54,953 bases of DNA, taken from assembly GCA_902516685.1 (NCBI GenBank), contig CABXZJ010000005.1, positions 1-54,953 on the forward strand. The letters run 5' to 3'. The notes beneath the pieces are model-generated. The model saw only the letters and a program-made list of their open reading frames with translations. It was not told the DNA's origin and searched no databases. The translations under genes and the position numbers were made by a program. The stretch comes from an uncultured Formosa sp. Its GTDB lineage: Bacteria > Bacteroidota > Bacteroidia > Flavobacteriales > Flavobacteriaceae. Below, piece after piece: positions 1 through 9,408 of the stretch. Position 1 is the stretch's first letter; every line of letters starts with the position of its first letter.

Positions 1-1501
1 ATCCGCGCTGTTCCCACAAAGTCTTTTTGTAAAATTTATACGCATCCATATATATGTAGTCAAATCGAACTCCAGCTTCAAACTGCCAATTTTCGTTCAA
101 TTTATAATCTGCCACAGAATAAATACCTAAGTCATATTTTTCGTAATCCGGTATTAACCTTCTCACTCCAGTATCAGGATTTGCAAAATTATCTTGGAAT
201 CTTCCCATTACTCCTGTTTTAAAATTCAAGAATTCATAATCTGTGGAGTAATCAACTAAAATTGTATGAGTTTTCAATTCCAAATCTAATGCAGGCTTAT
301 CTCTATCATTACCTACACGAATATCATATTCAAATCTTCTATTATTTTGAAAATCATATTGAAAATTTAATTTTCCATATCCAATAAATTTTTTAAAACC
401 TTTAATTCTTGCAAGTTGATGAGTTACGTCTTGTTTTGGATAATTTATTTCATAAGTAAAATCCCTAACAACTAGTGGTATATTACTATTTATAGATCTT
501 ATTTGATCTCCTGCACTATGAGCATGTGAAGAACGTAAAATACCTAATTCTGCATTGAAATAAGCATAATATCCTTCAATGCCATAATTAAACCTGTTTA
601 ATCCCATTCGTAAAGACATATCTTTTTCATTAAGACCAGTGTTGCTCATAACATAATCCGCAGCTTCAACATCCCCAAAACGCTTCATTGTACCTTGCAA
701 CGTTCCATATATTCCATTTTTATAACTTTTGGTTAATTTTGAAGTGATACCCCCACCACGGCCATTGGATCCTGCAGAAATCATTGTTTTGCCATAAATA
801 GTGTCTTTTACAGGTATCTTAAAACCTTCGGCAATTATGATTCCTCCCATGGCATCACCTCCATATTGCAAAGCACTAGCATTTTTAATAACAGTAAGTC
901 TTTCAATCGCATTTATATCAATGTTGGGAGCGTGTTCTTTTCCCCATTCTTGATCTTGCATTCTAACACCATTATTAATCATAATAATACGGCTACTGTG
1001 TAACCCATTAATAATTGGTTTGACAATTGCATTCCCTTTATTTAAAGAAGAGATTCCACTCAAACTATTAAGTGCATCTCCAAGTGATCCTGTACTGTAT
1101 TGTTCTAATGTTTCAGTTGAAACTTTATTTTCATAAACGGATTTACTTTGATCATCATAAGAATTCCCTTTAACTATAATCTCATTGAGTTCTTCAATAT
1201 GGTGCTCCAGCTTAAAATCACGATTGGTGTTTCCGTTAATATTGATTTTAAATGTAGTGCTCTCACATAAGGGGTGTATTAATTTTATGGAATATTGTCC
1301 TTTACAAAGATTTGAAATATTATAACGTCCATCTAAATCAGTTTGAGCAGTTTTATTAATTTCATTGAAGACTAGAGTCGCACCAGACAATAAGGATCCA
1401 TCGTGTAAGTCTGTGACTTTACCCGAAAGGGAATATTTACAATTTTGGGAATTTGCTAAACCACTAATAATAAGTAGAATAGCAATAAAATATTTACGCA
1501 T
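1..1501 (-). CDS. TonB-dependent outer-membrane receptor, N-terminal part (runs off left edge)
   Basis: Reading leftward from an ATG at 1499-1501, the frame stays open to the window edge, giving about 500 residues. The N-terminus is a signal peptide (MRKYFIAILLIISGLANSQ). A carboxypeptidase-regulatory-like domain follows (roughly residues 22-95), then a plug domain with typical receptor wording (ALNSLSGISSLNKGN, IIMINNGVRMQDQEWG, ERLTVIKNASALQYGGDAMGG), then the first beta-barrel strands. The family takes up metal chelates, cobalamin or other ligands through the outer membrane with TonB energy. The gene lies 40 bases downstream of a His/Cys-rich small protein on the same strand, so a zinc- or copper-type ligand is a reasonable inference. 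It lacks SusC-style features and has no SusD partner in view. The C-terminus is not visible. Confidence 0.88.
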   Translation of the reverse strand, partial: MRKYFIAILLIISGLANSQNCKYSLSGKVTDLHDGSLLSGATLVFNEINKTAQTDLDGRYNISNLCKGQYSIKLIHPLCESTTFKININGNTNRDFKLEHHIEELNEIIVKGNSYDDQSKSVYENKVSTETLEQYSTGSLGDALNSLSGISSLNKGNAIVKPIINGLHSSRIIMINNGVRMQDQEWGKEHAPNIDINAIERLTVIKNASALQYGGDAMGGIIIAEGFKIPVKDTIYGKTMISAGSNGRGGGITSKLTKSYKNGIYGTLQGTMKRFGDVEAADYVMSNTGLNEKDMSLRMGLNRFNYGIEGYYAYFNAELGILRSSHAHSAGDQIRSINSNIPLVVRDFTYEINYPKQDVTHQLARIKGFKKFIGYGKLNFQYDFQNNRRFEYDIRVGNDRDKPALDLELKTHTILVDYSTDYEFLNFKTGVMGRFQDNFANPDTGVRRLIPDYEKYDLGIYSVADYKLNENWQFEAGVRFDYIYMDAYKFYKKTLWEQRG

Positions 1502-1541
1502 TTAATTTCTATAACAATATTGATATTCTAAAATAGAGTTG

Positions 1542-1871
1542 TTAAGAAAAAAACGGTGGTGCGCGAAGTTTTTTGTTGTTAGTCTCTAAAGAGTAGAGGT
1601 GTAAATATACATAATCAGAAGCTGTCGATTCAGATATATCTATTTTTTTTAATCCATTGAAAAGTTGCAATTCGTAATTAAATGACAACATATTATAATC
1701 ACAAGTTTCGCATTCTGAGGTATATTCATGAATGTGAACATTATTATCATGACATTCTAAATGCGTATGCGATTGAAAATGATGCAGGAAATTAACAGTA
1801 GAGGGAAAAACAAAAACCATCCATAAAAAAATGGATGTGTAATAGTTTTTAATTTGATTTTTGTGCTTCAT
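1542..1871 (-). CDS. Small exported His/Cys-rich protein, probable metal binder
   Basis: This 109-residue protein has an N-terminal hydrophobic segment (about residues 11-28) that looks like a signal peptide or anchor. A dense cluster of possible metal ligands follows: H30, H31, H35, H37, C40, H41, H46, H48, C54 and C57. The C-terminus ends in a short RAPPFFS tail. Similar small His-rich proteins occur in Bacteroidota next to TonB-dependent receptors, and here the receptor gene starts 40 bases downstream, so the two are probably co-transcribed. A role in binding or delivering zinc or copper in the periplasm is inferred from composition and context only. No enzymatic motif is present. A perfect palindrome (1948-1959) lies about 77 bases upstream and could be the control site. 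Confidence 0.7.
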   Translation of the reverse strand: MKHKNQIKNYYTSIFLWMVFVFPSTVNFLHHFQSHTHLECHDNNVHIHEYTSECETCDYNMLSFNYELQLFNGLKKIDISESTASDYVYLHLYSLETNNKKLRAPPFFS

Positions 1872-1947
1872 TGTCTTTAAGAAAACAAATTTAAATAAAA
1901 TAAAATAAATTATTTAACTTATATTAATTAAATGAGAAAATGTCAGT

Positions 1948-1959
1948 AATTTGCAAATT
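1948..1959. promoter_or_regulatory. 12-bp perfect palindrome upstream of the metal-type receptor pair
   Basis: The sequence AATTTGCAAATT is a perfect palindrome in the 180-base gap between the leftward small His-rich gene and the rightward nucleotidyltransferase gene. Fur/Zur-family repressors bind AT-rich palindromes of about this kind, and the downstream genes look metal-related, so an operator is plausible. In AT-rich DNA such a palindrome can arise by chance. Its core ATTTGCAA recurs in the inverted repeat at 48458-48476. Confidence 0.3.
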
Positions 1960-2051
1960 GTTATTTTTTCGTATTTTTTAGGGTGACTTGTGTCAATCTC
2001 ATGAGTACCGGCAGTAAATTAAAGTTAATATAATTAAATTAAAAAATTACC

Positions 2052-2477
2052 ATGCTAAAGAAAAAAGCAGTCATTGTTTCTGGATATTTTAATCCTATCC
2101 ACAAAGGCCATTTGGAATACTTTAATAATGCGAAAGACCTAGCTGATTTTCTAATTGTTATTATAAATTCGGATTTACAGCGTGCTTTAAAAGGGAGTAA
2201 AGAATTTCAACTTGAACAGGAAAGATTATTTATTATTTCCAATATTAAATCTGTTGACAAAGCAATTTTGTCTGTGGATAAGGATCGAACAGTCTGTGCT
2301 ACGTTAGAAAAAATTTCTAAGGATTTTGGAAATACCTACGACTTAGCTTTTGCAAATGGTGGTGATCAGAACAATGATACTATTCCAGAGCGTTTTACTT
2401 GTGAGAGAGTAGGTATTACTCTTATTGATGGCCTTGGTGATAAAATTCAATCTAGCAGTTGGTTATTAAACAAATAA
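2052..2477 (+). CDS. Cytidylyltransferase-like nucleotidyltransferase
   Basis: This 141-residue protein has the fold signature of the small nucleotidyltransferase superfamily (glycerol-3-phosphate cytidylyltransferase, FAD synthetase, HldE C-domain). The (H/T)xGH motif appears as NPIHKGH with H17 and H20, near an N-terminal strand AVIVSGYF. The second signature near the C-terminus is SSSWLL, where most relatives have (I/S)SSTxxR, so the usual arginine is missing. It probably joins CMP or another nucleotide to a phosphorylated small molecule. It is the first gene of a rightward run of polysaccharide-precursor genes, 62 bases before a second member of the superfamily. The exact substrate cannot be read from the sequence. 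Confidence 0.75.
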   Translation: MLKKKAVIVSGYFNPIHKGHLEYFNNAKDLADFLIVIINSDLQRALKGSKEFQLEQERLFIISNIKSVDKAILSVDKDRTVCATLEKISKDFGNTYDLAFANGGDQNNDTIPERFTCERVGITLIDGLGDKIQSSSWLLNK

Positions 2478-2539
2478 CCACGCAATTTTAAATTTAGAAA
2501 CGCGTTATAAAAATGAATTTGTTTTTAATCTAATAATTT

Positions 2540-2956
2540 ATGAAAGTAGGAATTACATTTTCAACCTTTGACCTCTTGCATGCTGGTCATATAAAAATGT
2601 TGGAAGAAGCAAAACGTCAATGTGATTATTTGATCGTTGGATTACAACTAGACCCTTCAATAGAGCGACCAGAGAAAAATTCTCCTTCCCAATCCATAAT
2701 TGAACGATACATCCAATTAAAAGGTTGTGTTCACATTGATGAAATTGTTCCTTATGTTTCTGAGCAGGATTTGGAAGATATTTTACGTTCTTTTAAGTTA
2801 GATGTACGCATAATTGGTGAAGAGTATAAAGGTCGACAGTTTACTGGAAAAGATTACTGTAAAGACAAAGGTATTGATATATACTACAATAAAAGAGAAC
2901 ACCGTTTTTCTTCAAGTGGACTTAGAAAACAAGTAAAAAAAGCTGAAGATAAGTAA
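2540..2956 (+). CDS. Glycerol-3-phosphate cytidylyltransferase-like protein (TagD family)
   Basis: This 138-residue protein matches the usual length of TagD/TarD-type cytidylyltransferases. It has the HxGH motif in FDLLHAGH (H14, H17), a middle-region RYIQLKGC helix, and the C-terminal signature RFSSSGLRK. The family makes CDP-glycerol or a related CDP-activated building block for cell-surface polymers. It overlaps the following cupin gene by one base (TAATG), which indicates translational coupling. Two cytidylyltransferase-type genes in a row suggest an unusual CDP-activated component in the capsule or O-antigen. That last point is inference. Confidence 0.82.
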   Translation: MKVGITFSTFDLLHAGHIKMLEEAKRQCDYLIVGLQLDPSIERPEKNSPSQSIIERYIQLKGCVHIDEIVPYVSEQDLEDILRSFKLDVRIIGEEYKGRQFTGKDYCKDKGIDIYYNKREHRFSSSGLRKQVKKAEDK

Positions 2957-3441
2957 TGTATGTAGAATTTTATAAAACTGTAAAAAAAGAATTAGAGTCC
3001 ATTGGATTCAATATTACTGATTCAGATTTACAACGCCCTTGGGGCGGTTTTTTTTATGTAGATGAGAATCAAGCCCAGGATTTTTCAAATTATTTTTTTG
3101 ATGGTCTTGATGTTAATACTTTAAAAATAGAAGGTAAATTAAGTCCTAAAATATTAATGGTTAGGCCAAATGTAAAATTATCATGGCAATATCATAATCG
3201 TCGTGCTGAAATTTGGCAGGTATACCAGGGAACAGTAGGAGTTGTACAATCTACCACTGACATTGAGACAGAAATGAAATCCTATGGACCTGGAAATCAA
3301 ATAAAACTTGATCAAGGAATTAGACACCGATTGGTAGGTTTAGATAATTACGGAGTTGTAGCTGAAATTTGGCAACATACCGACTCTGTTCCATCAGATG
3401 AGGATGATATAATTAGAGTTCAAGATGATTTTGGAAGATAA
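2956..3441 (+). CDS. Cupin protein resembling type II phosphomannose isomerase domain
   Basis: This 161-residue single-domain cupin resembles the isomerase domain of bifunctional mannose-1-phosphate guanylyltransferase/phosphomannose isomerase. The visible motifs are RPWGGFFYV, the metal-binding cupin segment around SWQYHNRRAEIWQVYQG (residues about 76-92), and a second conserved stretch GIRHRLVGL. It lacks a guanylyltransferase domain. Its neighbours are sugar-nucleotide genes, so it probably isomerises or binds a sugar phosphate for surface polysaccharide synthesis. It overlaps rmlB by 17 bases, so the genes are tightly coupled. The precise substrate is unknown. Confidence 0.7.
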   Translation: MYVEFYKTVKKELESIGFNITDSDLQRPWGGFFYVDENQAQDFSNYFFDGLDVNTLKIEGKLSPKILMVRPNVKLSWQYHNRRAEIWQVYQGTVGVVQSTTDIETEMKSYGPGNQIKLDQGIRHRLVGLDNYGVVAEIWQHTDSVPSDEDDIIRVQDDFGR

Positions 3442-4501
3442 TAAGCAAACATTTAAAATTTTAATAACTGGAGGCTCTGGTTTTATAGGTTCTCATGTTG
3501 TTAGACGTTTTGTAAATAATTATCCTAATTATCACATTTATAATTTAGATGTATTAACATATGCAGGAAACCTAGAGAACCTTAAAGATGTTGAAGATAA
3601 AATTAATTACACGTTTTTACGTGGTGATATTAGTGACGAAGATTTTATTAATTCAATATTTGAAAAGTTTAAATTTGATTCTGTAATTCACTTGGCAGCC
3701 GAGTCTCACGTTGATCGCTCTATTACAAATTCTTTAGCTTTTGCAAAGACGAACATCTTAGGCACTATTGTACTTCTTAATGCATTTAAAGAATTATGGA
3801 AAAATAATTTTAATGGTAAACGTTTTTATCATGTTAGCACTGACGAAGTTTATGGTTCTTTGGGAAAAAGCGGTCTCTTTCTAGAGAATACTCCATACGA
3901 TCCAAATTCTCCATATTCAGCTTCAAAGGCAAGTTCTGATCATTTTGTCCGAGCCTTCGGAACTACATTTGGTGTTCCTTATGTAATAACCAATTCCTCC
4001 AATAATTATGGGCCGAACCAGTTCCCTGAAAAATTAATCCCACTTTTTATTAATAATATTATAAATAATAAACTACTTCCAGTATATGGAGACGGTAAAA
4101 ATATTAGAGATTGGTTACATGTAGTTGACCATGCTATAGCTATTGATTTGGTATTTCATAAGGCTGAAAATTTCGAGACTTACAATATTGGAGGATTTAA
4201 TGAGTGGAAAAATATTGATCTGGTCAAACTTCTTTGTAAACAAATGGATGAAAAATTAGGTTATGTTTCTGGTTCAAGTGAAAAGCTCATAAGACTTATT
4301 GAAGACCGACCGGGTCATGATTTAAGATACGCCATTGATGCTTCAAAAATTAGTAAGGACTTAGGTTGGAGTCCAACAATGAGTTTTGAAAAAGGACTTT
4401 CAAAGACTATTGATTGGTATTTGGATAATAAAGATTGGCTCAACAATGTTACATCTGGTTTTTATAAGAACTATTACAATCAACAATACGCTAAGACATG
4501 A
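3425..4501 (+). CDS. rmlB: dTDP-glucose 4,6-dehydratase
   Basis: This 358-residue extended short-chain dehydrogenase makes dTDP-4-keto-6-deoxyglucose, the second step of dTDP-L-rhamnose synthesis. It shows the NAD-binding GGSGFIGSH near residue 17, then [11 protein letters not shown], the [10 protein letters not shown] segment holding the catalytic Thr-Asp-Glu, and the YSASK catalytic pair. The C-terminal [12 protein letters not shown] is diagnostic of RmlB. The start ATG lies inside the end of the cupin gene. Its stop overlaps rmlA in an ATGA arrangement. The gene order is rmlB-A-C-D, which differs from the common B-D-A-C order. Confidence 0.96.
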   Translation: MILEDNKQTFKILITGGSGFIGSHVVRRFVNNYPNYHIYNLDVLTYAGNLENLKDVEDKINYTFLRGDISDEDFINSIFEKFKFDSVIHLAAESHVDRSITNSLAFAKTNILGTIVLLNAFKELWKNNFNGKRFYHVSTDEVYGSLGKSGLFLENTPYDPNSPYSASKASSDHFVRAFGTTFGVPYVITNSSNNYGPNQFPEKLIPLFINNIINNKLLPVYGDGKNIRDWLHVVDHAIAIDLVFHKAENFETYNIGGFNEWKNIDLVKLLCKQMDEKLGYVSGSSEKLIRLIEDRPGHDLRYAIDASKISKDLGWSPTMSFEKGLSKTIDWYLDNKDWLNNVTSGFYKNYYNQQYAKT

Positions 4502-5379
4502 AAGGAATAATTTTAGCAGGTGGTTCAGGGACAAGACTCTATCCTATAACAAGAGGAACATCAAAACAATTATTGCCTATTTATGACAAACCGATGATAT
4601 ATTACCCCTTGTCAGTACTGATGCTTTCAGGTATAAGAGAAATTTTGATTATTTCAACATCTGAGGAATTACCAAATTTTCAACGTCTTTTAGGTAATGG
4701 AAATGAACTCGGTCTAAAGTTATCTTATAAGGTACAGCCCTCGCCTGATGGTTTGGCTCAGGCTTTTATTATTGGAGAGGCTTTTATTGGTTCTGACGAC
4801 GTTTGTTTAGTTTTGGGTGATAATATTTTCAATGGTCATGGATTTTCTGATTTATTAGCCAAATCGATATCTAATGTTAAAGATGATAATATGGCTACTA
4901 TTTTTGGGTATTACATGAGCGATGCAAAGCGTTATGGTGTTGTGGAATTTGATGCTACAGGTAACGTATTATCAATTGAAGAGAAGCCAAGTAATCCCAA
5001 AGGGAACCATGCAGTTGTTGGATTATATTTTTATCCAAACTCTGTAGTTGAAATTGCCAAGAAAGTAACTCCCAGCAATCGTGGTGAGTTAGAAATCACC
5101 TCAATTAATCAAGAATATTTAAACCGTGGAGAACTAAAAGTAGAACTTATGGGACGTGGATTTACTTGGCTAGATACTGGTACTCATGAATCTTTGATTG
5201 AAGCTTCAAATTATATTAAAACGATAGAAACAAGACAGGGACTAAAAGTAGCATGCTTGGAAGTTATTGCATGCCAAATGGGTTATATTAGTAATCAAAA
5301 GCTAATAGAGCTAGCAGAACCTTTAAAAAAGAATGGTTACGGTCAGTACATGATTAAACGTGCTAAAGAATTTAAATGA
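4498..5379 (+). CDS. rmlA: Glucose-1-phosphate thymidylyltransferase
   Basis: This 293-residue protein catalyses the first step of the dTDP-L-rhamnose pathway, joining dTTP and glucose-1-phosphate. Its N-terminal nucleotide-binding motif [20 protein letters not shown] and [15 protein letters not shown] are classic for RmlA. Later motifs include [30 protein letters not shown] and [12 protein letters not shown]. The length equals that of well-known RmlA enzymes. It overlaps rmlB upstream and rmlC downstream by four bases each (ATGA), so it belongs to the same transcript. Confidence 0.97.
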   Translation: MKGIILAGGSGTRLYPITRGTSKQLLPIYDKPMIYYPLSVLMLSGIREILIISTSEELPNFQRLLGNGNELGLKLSYKVQPSPDGLAQAFIIGEAFIGSDDVCLVLGDNIFNGHGFSDLLAKSISNVKDDNMATIFGYYMSDAKRYGVVEFDATGNVLSIEEKPSNPKGNHAVVGLYFYPNSVVEIAKKVTPSNRGELEITSINQEYLNRGELKVELMGRGFTWLDTGTHESLIEASNYIKTIETRQGLKVACLEVIACQMGYISNQKLIELAEPLKKNGYGQYMIKRAKEFK

Positions 5380-5930
5380 AATTTATAAAACTTGAAATAC
5401 CAGATATAATTGTTTGCGAACCTAGTGTTTACTATGACAAACGTGGTTATTTTACTGAAACTTTTAGGCAAGATAAGCTTAATACCTTTCTTGGATATAA
5501 TGTGAATTTTATTCAAGAAAATGAAACAAAATCTTCTTACGGAGTTTTAAGAGGATTACACTACCAGACCGCCCCTCATGGCCAAACAAAGTTAGTAAGA
5601 GTTAATCATGGTGCTGTTTTGGATGTAGTGGTTGATGTCAGGTTAGGGTCTCCAACTTTTGGTAAGCATCTTTGTGTTGAAATTAGTGCTGAAAATAGAA
5701 GACAATTATTTATACCAGCTGGCTTTGCTCACGGATTTGTAGTTCTTAAAGATGATACTAGTTTCTTGTATAGAGTAGATAATTATTACGATTCTAAAAG
5801 CGAAAGAGGTATCATTTTTAATGATAAGAATTTGGGAATTGATTGGCAATTAAGCCCTGAACTAATTAAGCTTTCTGACAAAGATAGTAAACACCCATTG
5901 TTCAAGGATGCTGACTACTATAATCCATAA
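5376..5930 (+). CDS. rmlC: dTDP-4-dehydrorhamnose 3,5-epimerase
   Basis: This 184-residue cupin-fold epimerase carries out the third step of dTDP-L-rhamnose synthesis. The family signatures are visible: [28 protein letters not shown] with the catalytic histidine, [14 protein letters not shown], and [13 protein letters not shown]. The length is standard. It starts within the end of rmlA (ATGA) and is followed four bases later by the preferred rmlD start. The neighbouring rml genes remove doubt about its role. Confidence 0.97.
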   Translation: MKFIKLEIPDIIVCEPSVYYDKRGYFTETFRQDKLNTFLGYNVNFIQENETKSSYGVLRGLHYQTAPHGQTKLVRVNHGAVLDVVVDVRLGSPTFGKHLCVEISAENRRQLFIPAGFAHGFVVLKDDTSFLYRVDNYYDSKSERGIIFNDKNLGIDWQLSPELIKLSDKDSKHPLFKDADYYNP

Positions 5931-5934
5931 AACA

Positions 5935-6786
5935 ATGCATAACATATTAATTACTGGTGGTAATGGTCAACTTGGTTCTGCAATAAGAGATATAGAGCCT
6001 AATTTTCCTAATTATAAGTTTTTATTCACTCACAAGAATAATTTAGACATTACTGATCATATCTCTGTAAAAGAATTTATTGAGAATAATAACATCAATA
6101 CTATAATTAATTGCGCAGCATTTTCAGATGTTGATAAAGCCGAATCTGAGATTAAATTAGCAAATGCTATTAATCATTTAGCAGTTGCCAATTTAGCTAA
6201 ACTTTCAAAAGACAATAAAATAAAGCTTGTTCACATATCAAGCGACTATGTTTTTGACGGTTCTAGTAAAAAGTCATACATTGAAAATGACAAACCAAAT
6301 CCAAAAACAGTGTATGGTAAAACCAAATTAGATGGTGAAATAGCAATAAAAAAAATAAATCCTAATAATTCTATAATTATTCGTACATCATGGTTATATT
6401 CTTTTTTCGGAAATAATTTTATGAACACTATGATTCGTTTAGCAAAAGAAAAAAACGATATAAATGTTGTGAGTGATCAACTAGGATCTCCAACCAATGC
6501 TGGAGACCTAGCTAGTTTAATATTAAACATTTTACCAAGTATCAATAATAAAAAAGTTGAATTATATCACTTTGCTAATGAAGGGTCTTGTAGTTGGTAT
6601 GACTTTGCAAAAGCTATTTTTATTATAAATAACATTGATATAACCCTAAACCCCATTAATAGTAACCAATATCCAGTTAAGGCTCAGAGGCCCAAGTATT
6701 CTGTTTTAGATTCAAGATTGATTAAAAATAAGTTTAATCAAAGTATACTTAGTTGGGAAGAATCTTTAAAGCTATTAAGAAATTAG
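5935..6786 (+). CDS. rmlD: dTDP-4-dehydrorhamnose reductase
   Basis: This short-chain reductase completes dTDP-L-rhamnose. It has the Rossmann motif ILITGGNGQLGSAI at the very N-terminus, the conserved HISSDYVFDG, and the catalytic YGKTK. The C-terminal RPKYSVLDS is typical of RmlD. I chose the ATG at 5935 (283 residues) because the protein then starts directly before the first beta strand (MHNILITGG). An upstream ATG at 5908 would add nine residues and overlap rmlC. The downstream region holds a short degraded reading frame, so the rml operon may end here. Confidence 0.95.
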   Translation: MHNILITGGNGQLGSAIRDIEPNFPNYKFLFTHKNNLDITDHISVKEFIENNNINTIINCAAFSDVDKAESEIKLANAINHLAVANLAKLSKDNKIKLVHISSDYVFDGSSKKSYIENDKPNPKTVYGKTKLDGEIAIKKINPNNSIIIRTSWLYSFFGNNFMNTMIRLAKEKNDINVVSDQLGSPTNAGDLASLILNILPSINNKKVELYHFANEGSCSWYDFAKAIFIINNIDITLNPINSNQYPVKAQRPKYSVLDSRLIKNKFNQSILSWEESLKLLRN

Positions 6787-6790
6787 CATA

Positions 6791-6880
6791 ATGAATGAAA
6801 ATGTCAAAAATAAATTAGGATTTGTACCTGAGTATGATTTATTATCTTTGGTGAAAGGAGTAATTAAATTGGATTTGTAA
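6791..6880 (+). pseudogene. Probable C-terminal remnant of an NAD-dependent sugar epimerase
   Basis: A 29-codon open stretch encodes [18 protein letters not shown], which resembles the C-terminal tail of extended short-chain epimerases/dehydratases (LGFxPxYxLxxGLxxTIxWY pattern). No Rossmann domain precedes it: rmlD ends five bases upstream and occupies the adjacent DNA. The likeliest reading is a relic left when a gene was deleted or replaced at this point in the cluster. A real small peptide cannot be excluded. Confidence 0.4.
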
Positions 6881-6896
6881 TTATTTAAAAATTAAA

Positions 6897-8291
6897 ATGA
6901 AAATTAAATCTATTTGCTGTATAGGGGCTGGATATGTAGGTGGACCAACAATGTCTGTTATTGCTCAAAAAAATCCCAATATAAAAGTTACGGTAGTTGA
7001 TCTCAACGACCAGCGCATAGCCGATTGGAACGATAAGGATTTAAGCAAACTTCCTATTTACGAGCCAGGGCTTGATGAGGTAGTTTCTGAGGCCCGTGGA
7101 AGAAATTTATTTTTTTCAAATGAAGTAGATAAAGAAATTAATGATGCTGAAATGATATTTATATCTGTTAATACTCCCACTAAGACCTATGGTGCAGGTA
7201 AAGGAATGGCTGCAGATTTAAAGTATGTAGAGCTTTGCGCACGACAAATTGCCAAGGTATCCAAGACAGATAAAATTGTAGTTGAGAAATCTACCCTTCC
7301 TGTAAAAACTGCCGAGGCTATTCAAAATATATTGGACAATACTGGTAATGGGGTGAATTTTCAAATTTTATCTAATCCTGAGTTTTTAGCCGAAGGTACA
7401 GCTATGCGTGACTTGACCGTGCCTGATCGAGTACTAATAGGAGGTGATTCCTCCACTAAAAAAGGTCAAGATGCTATACAAGCCTTGGTCGATGTTTATG
7501 CAAGTTGGGTGCCAAAAGAAAATATACTAACAACCAATGTATGGTCTTCTGAATTGTCTAAACTCACTGCTAACGCCTTTTTAGCACAAAGGGTCTCTTC
7601 AATAAACTCTTTATCTGAGCTATGTGAGGCCACAGGCGCCAATGTACAAGAAGTGGCAAAAGCCATTGGAATGGACAGCCGCATTGGTTCAAAATTTTTA
7701 CAAGTTTCTGTTGGTTTTGGAGGGTCTTGTTTCCAGAAAGATATTCTTAATTTGGTATACATCGCTAAATCTTTGGGTCTTACTGAAGTCGCTGATTACT
7801 GGCACCAAGTAATTCTAATGAACAACCATCAACGTGATCGTTTTTCGAAAAACATTATAAAAACACTTTACAGTACAGTCAGTGGAAAAACTATTACTTT
7901 TCTGGGCTGGGCTTTTAAAAAAGATACCAACGATACTAGAGAATCTGCAGCTATATATGTAGCGGATTTACTTATGGACGAGCAGGCCACCATAAAGGTC
8001 TATGATCCCAAGGTGACTTCGAAACAAATGCAATCGGATGTAAATTATTTAAATACCAGATCTGAGAAAGAAAACAGTAAGTATTTAAAAACAGTAAATG
8101 ACCCCTACTTGGCTCTTGAAGGCGCGTACGCTGTTGCTGTGCTAACAGAGTGGGACGAGTTTAAATCTTACGATTGGAATCGTATTTACAATCGTATGCA
8201 AAAACCAGCTTTTGTATTTGATGGCCGCAATATTTTGGACCGTGAAGAATTGGAAACTATTGGATTTATTTATAAAGGTATTGGATCCTAA
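6897..8291 (+). CDS. ugd: UDP-glucose 6-dehydrogenase, animal-type
   Basis: This 464-residue enzyme oxidises UDP-glucose to UDP-glucuronate with two NAD+. It has the N-terminal [17 protein letters not shown]ossmann motif, [26 protein letters not shown], the central [17 protein letters not shown] helix, and [10 protein letters not shown] with the catalytic cysteine C278. [11 protein letters not shown] lies in the C-terminal UDP-binding domain. These segments look closer to the animal UGDH sequence than to the shorter E. coli-type Ugd, as does the length. It abuts the epimerase gene with no gap and so feeds it directly. By eye, base composition appears less AT-biased than in the upstream rml genes. 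Confidence 0.95.
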   Translation: MKIKSICCIGAGYVGGPTMSVIAQKNPNIKVTVVDLNDQRIADWNDKDLSKLPIYEPGLDEVVSEARGRNLFFSNEVDKEINDAEMIFISVNTPTKTYGAGKGMAADLKYVELCARQIAKVSKTDKIVVEKSTLPVKTAEAIQNILDNTGNGVNFQILSNPEFLAEGTAMRDLTVPDRVLIGGDSSTKKGQDAIQALVDVYASWVPKENILTTNVWSSELSKLTANAFLAQRVSSINSLSELCEATGANVQEVAKAIGMDSRIGSKFLQVSVGFGGSCFQKDILNLVYIAKSLGLTEVADYWHQVILMNNHQRDRFSKNIIKTLYSTVSGKTITFLGWAFKKDTNDTRESAAIYVADLLMDEQATIKVYDPKVTSKQMQSDVNYLNTRSEKENSKYLKTVNDPYLALEGAYAVAVLTEWDEFKSYDWNRIYNRMQKPAFVFDGRNILDREELETIGFIYKGIGS

Positions 8292-9323
8292 ATGGATAAT
8301 AAAAAAACCATACTTGTTACAGGCGCTGCAGGCTTTATTGGCTACCACCTTTGTGAGTCGCTGATTAAATTGGGTCACTCGGTTATTGGACTTGATAATA
8401 TCAATGATTATTATGATGTTAATTTAAAATATGCCCGTTTAAATGAGTTAGGAATCAATCGCGAAAAGGCTGAGGTCTTTAATACATTATCTAGCAGCAC
8501 ATTACACATTACTCAAATGCAGTTTATCCGCATGCATTTAGATGATCGTGAAGCGCTTCCAAAACTATTTAATGAATTAAATTTCGAACTGGTTTGTAAT
8601 TTTGCGGCCCAAGCTGGGGTTCGTTACTCACTTAATAACCCTGAAGCTTACATAGACTCTAATATCAATGGTTTTTTGAATATTTTAGAGTGCTGTAGAC
8701 ATCATAATATAAAACGGTTGCTATACGCTTCCAGTTCCAGTATTTATGGCAATAGTTGTGTGGTGCCATTTACAGAAACTGCCAATGTAGATAAACCAAT
8801 TAGTTTGTATGCAGCGACTAAAAAGTCAAATGAACTCATGGCGCACACTTACAGTCATCTGTATGGAATCGAAACTATTGGACTTAGATTTTTTACAGTT
8901 TACGGTCCTTGGGGACGACCTGATATGGCTATGTTTTTATTTACTGATGCCATTATCAATAAAAAGACTATTAAAGTCTTTAACAACGGCAACCTGTCTA
9001 GAGATTTCACCTATATCGGTGACATTGTTGATGGTATTATGGCTACTCTTTTAGAGGATTCAAAAGACACATCGCTTTACAAACTGTATAATATTGGTAA
9101 CAGCGCTCCAGTACAACTTATGGATTTTATAAAATCTATTGAAAATAATTTGGGTATAGTAGCCAAAAAAGAAATGCGACCCATGCAAGCTGGGGATGTC
9201 CATCAAACATGGGCGGATGTAAGCAAATTGCAAAATGATTACGACTATAAATCAAATACTTTACTTTCTGATGGTGTCTTGGCTTTTATTAATTGGTACA
9301 AATTGTATTACAATTTGAAATAA
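8292..9323 (+). CDS. UDP-glucuronate 4-epimerase
   Basis: This 343-residue extended short-chain dehydrogenase has TGAAGFIGYHL at the N-terminus, LDNINDYYDVNLKYARL (typical of UDP-glucuronate epimerases), the catalytic YAATKKSNE, and the RFFTVYGPWGRPDMA segment. NNGNLSRDFTYIGDIVDG and GDVHQTWADVSKL follow in the C-terminal half. It would convert UDP-glucuronate from the preceding dehydrogenase to UDP-galacturonate for surface polysaccharide. The gene starts on the base after the ugd stop codon, so the two form one transcriptional unit. Confidence 0.9.
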   Translation: MDNKKTILVTGAAGFIGYHLCESLIKLGHSVIGLDNINDYYDVNLKYARLNELGINREKAEVFNTLSSSTLHITQMQFIRMHLDDREALPKLFNELNFELVCNFAAQAGVRYSLNNPEAYIDSNINGFLNILECCRHHNIKRLLYASSSSIYGNSCVVPFTETANVDKPISLYAATKKSNELMAHTYSHLYGIETIGLRFFTVYGPWGRPDMAMFLFTDAIINKKTIKVFNNGNLSRDFTYIGDIVDGIMATLLEDSKDTSLYKLYNIGNSAPVQLMDFIKSIENNLGIVAKKEMRPMQAGDVHQTWADVSKLQNDYDYKSNTLLSDGVLAFINWYKLYYNLK

Positions 9324-9408
9324 AAATCAACTTAGTTTTTTACGTCCTTTCATTAAAATTTATTTTGAATAAGCCTAAAAATTAACAATTTAACTCGTAA
9401 TTTTTTGT

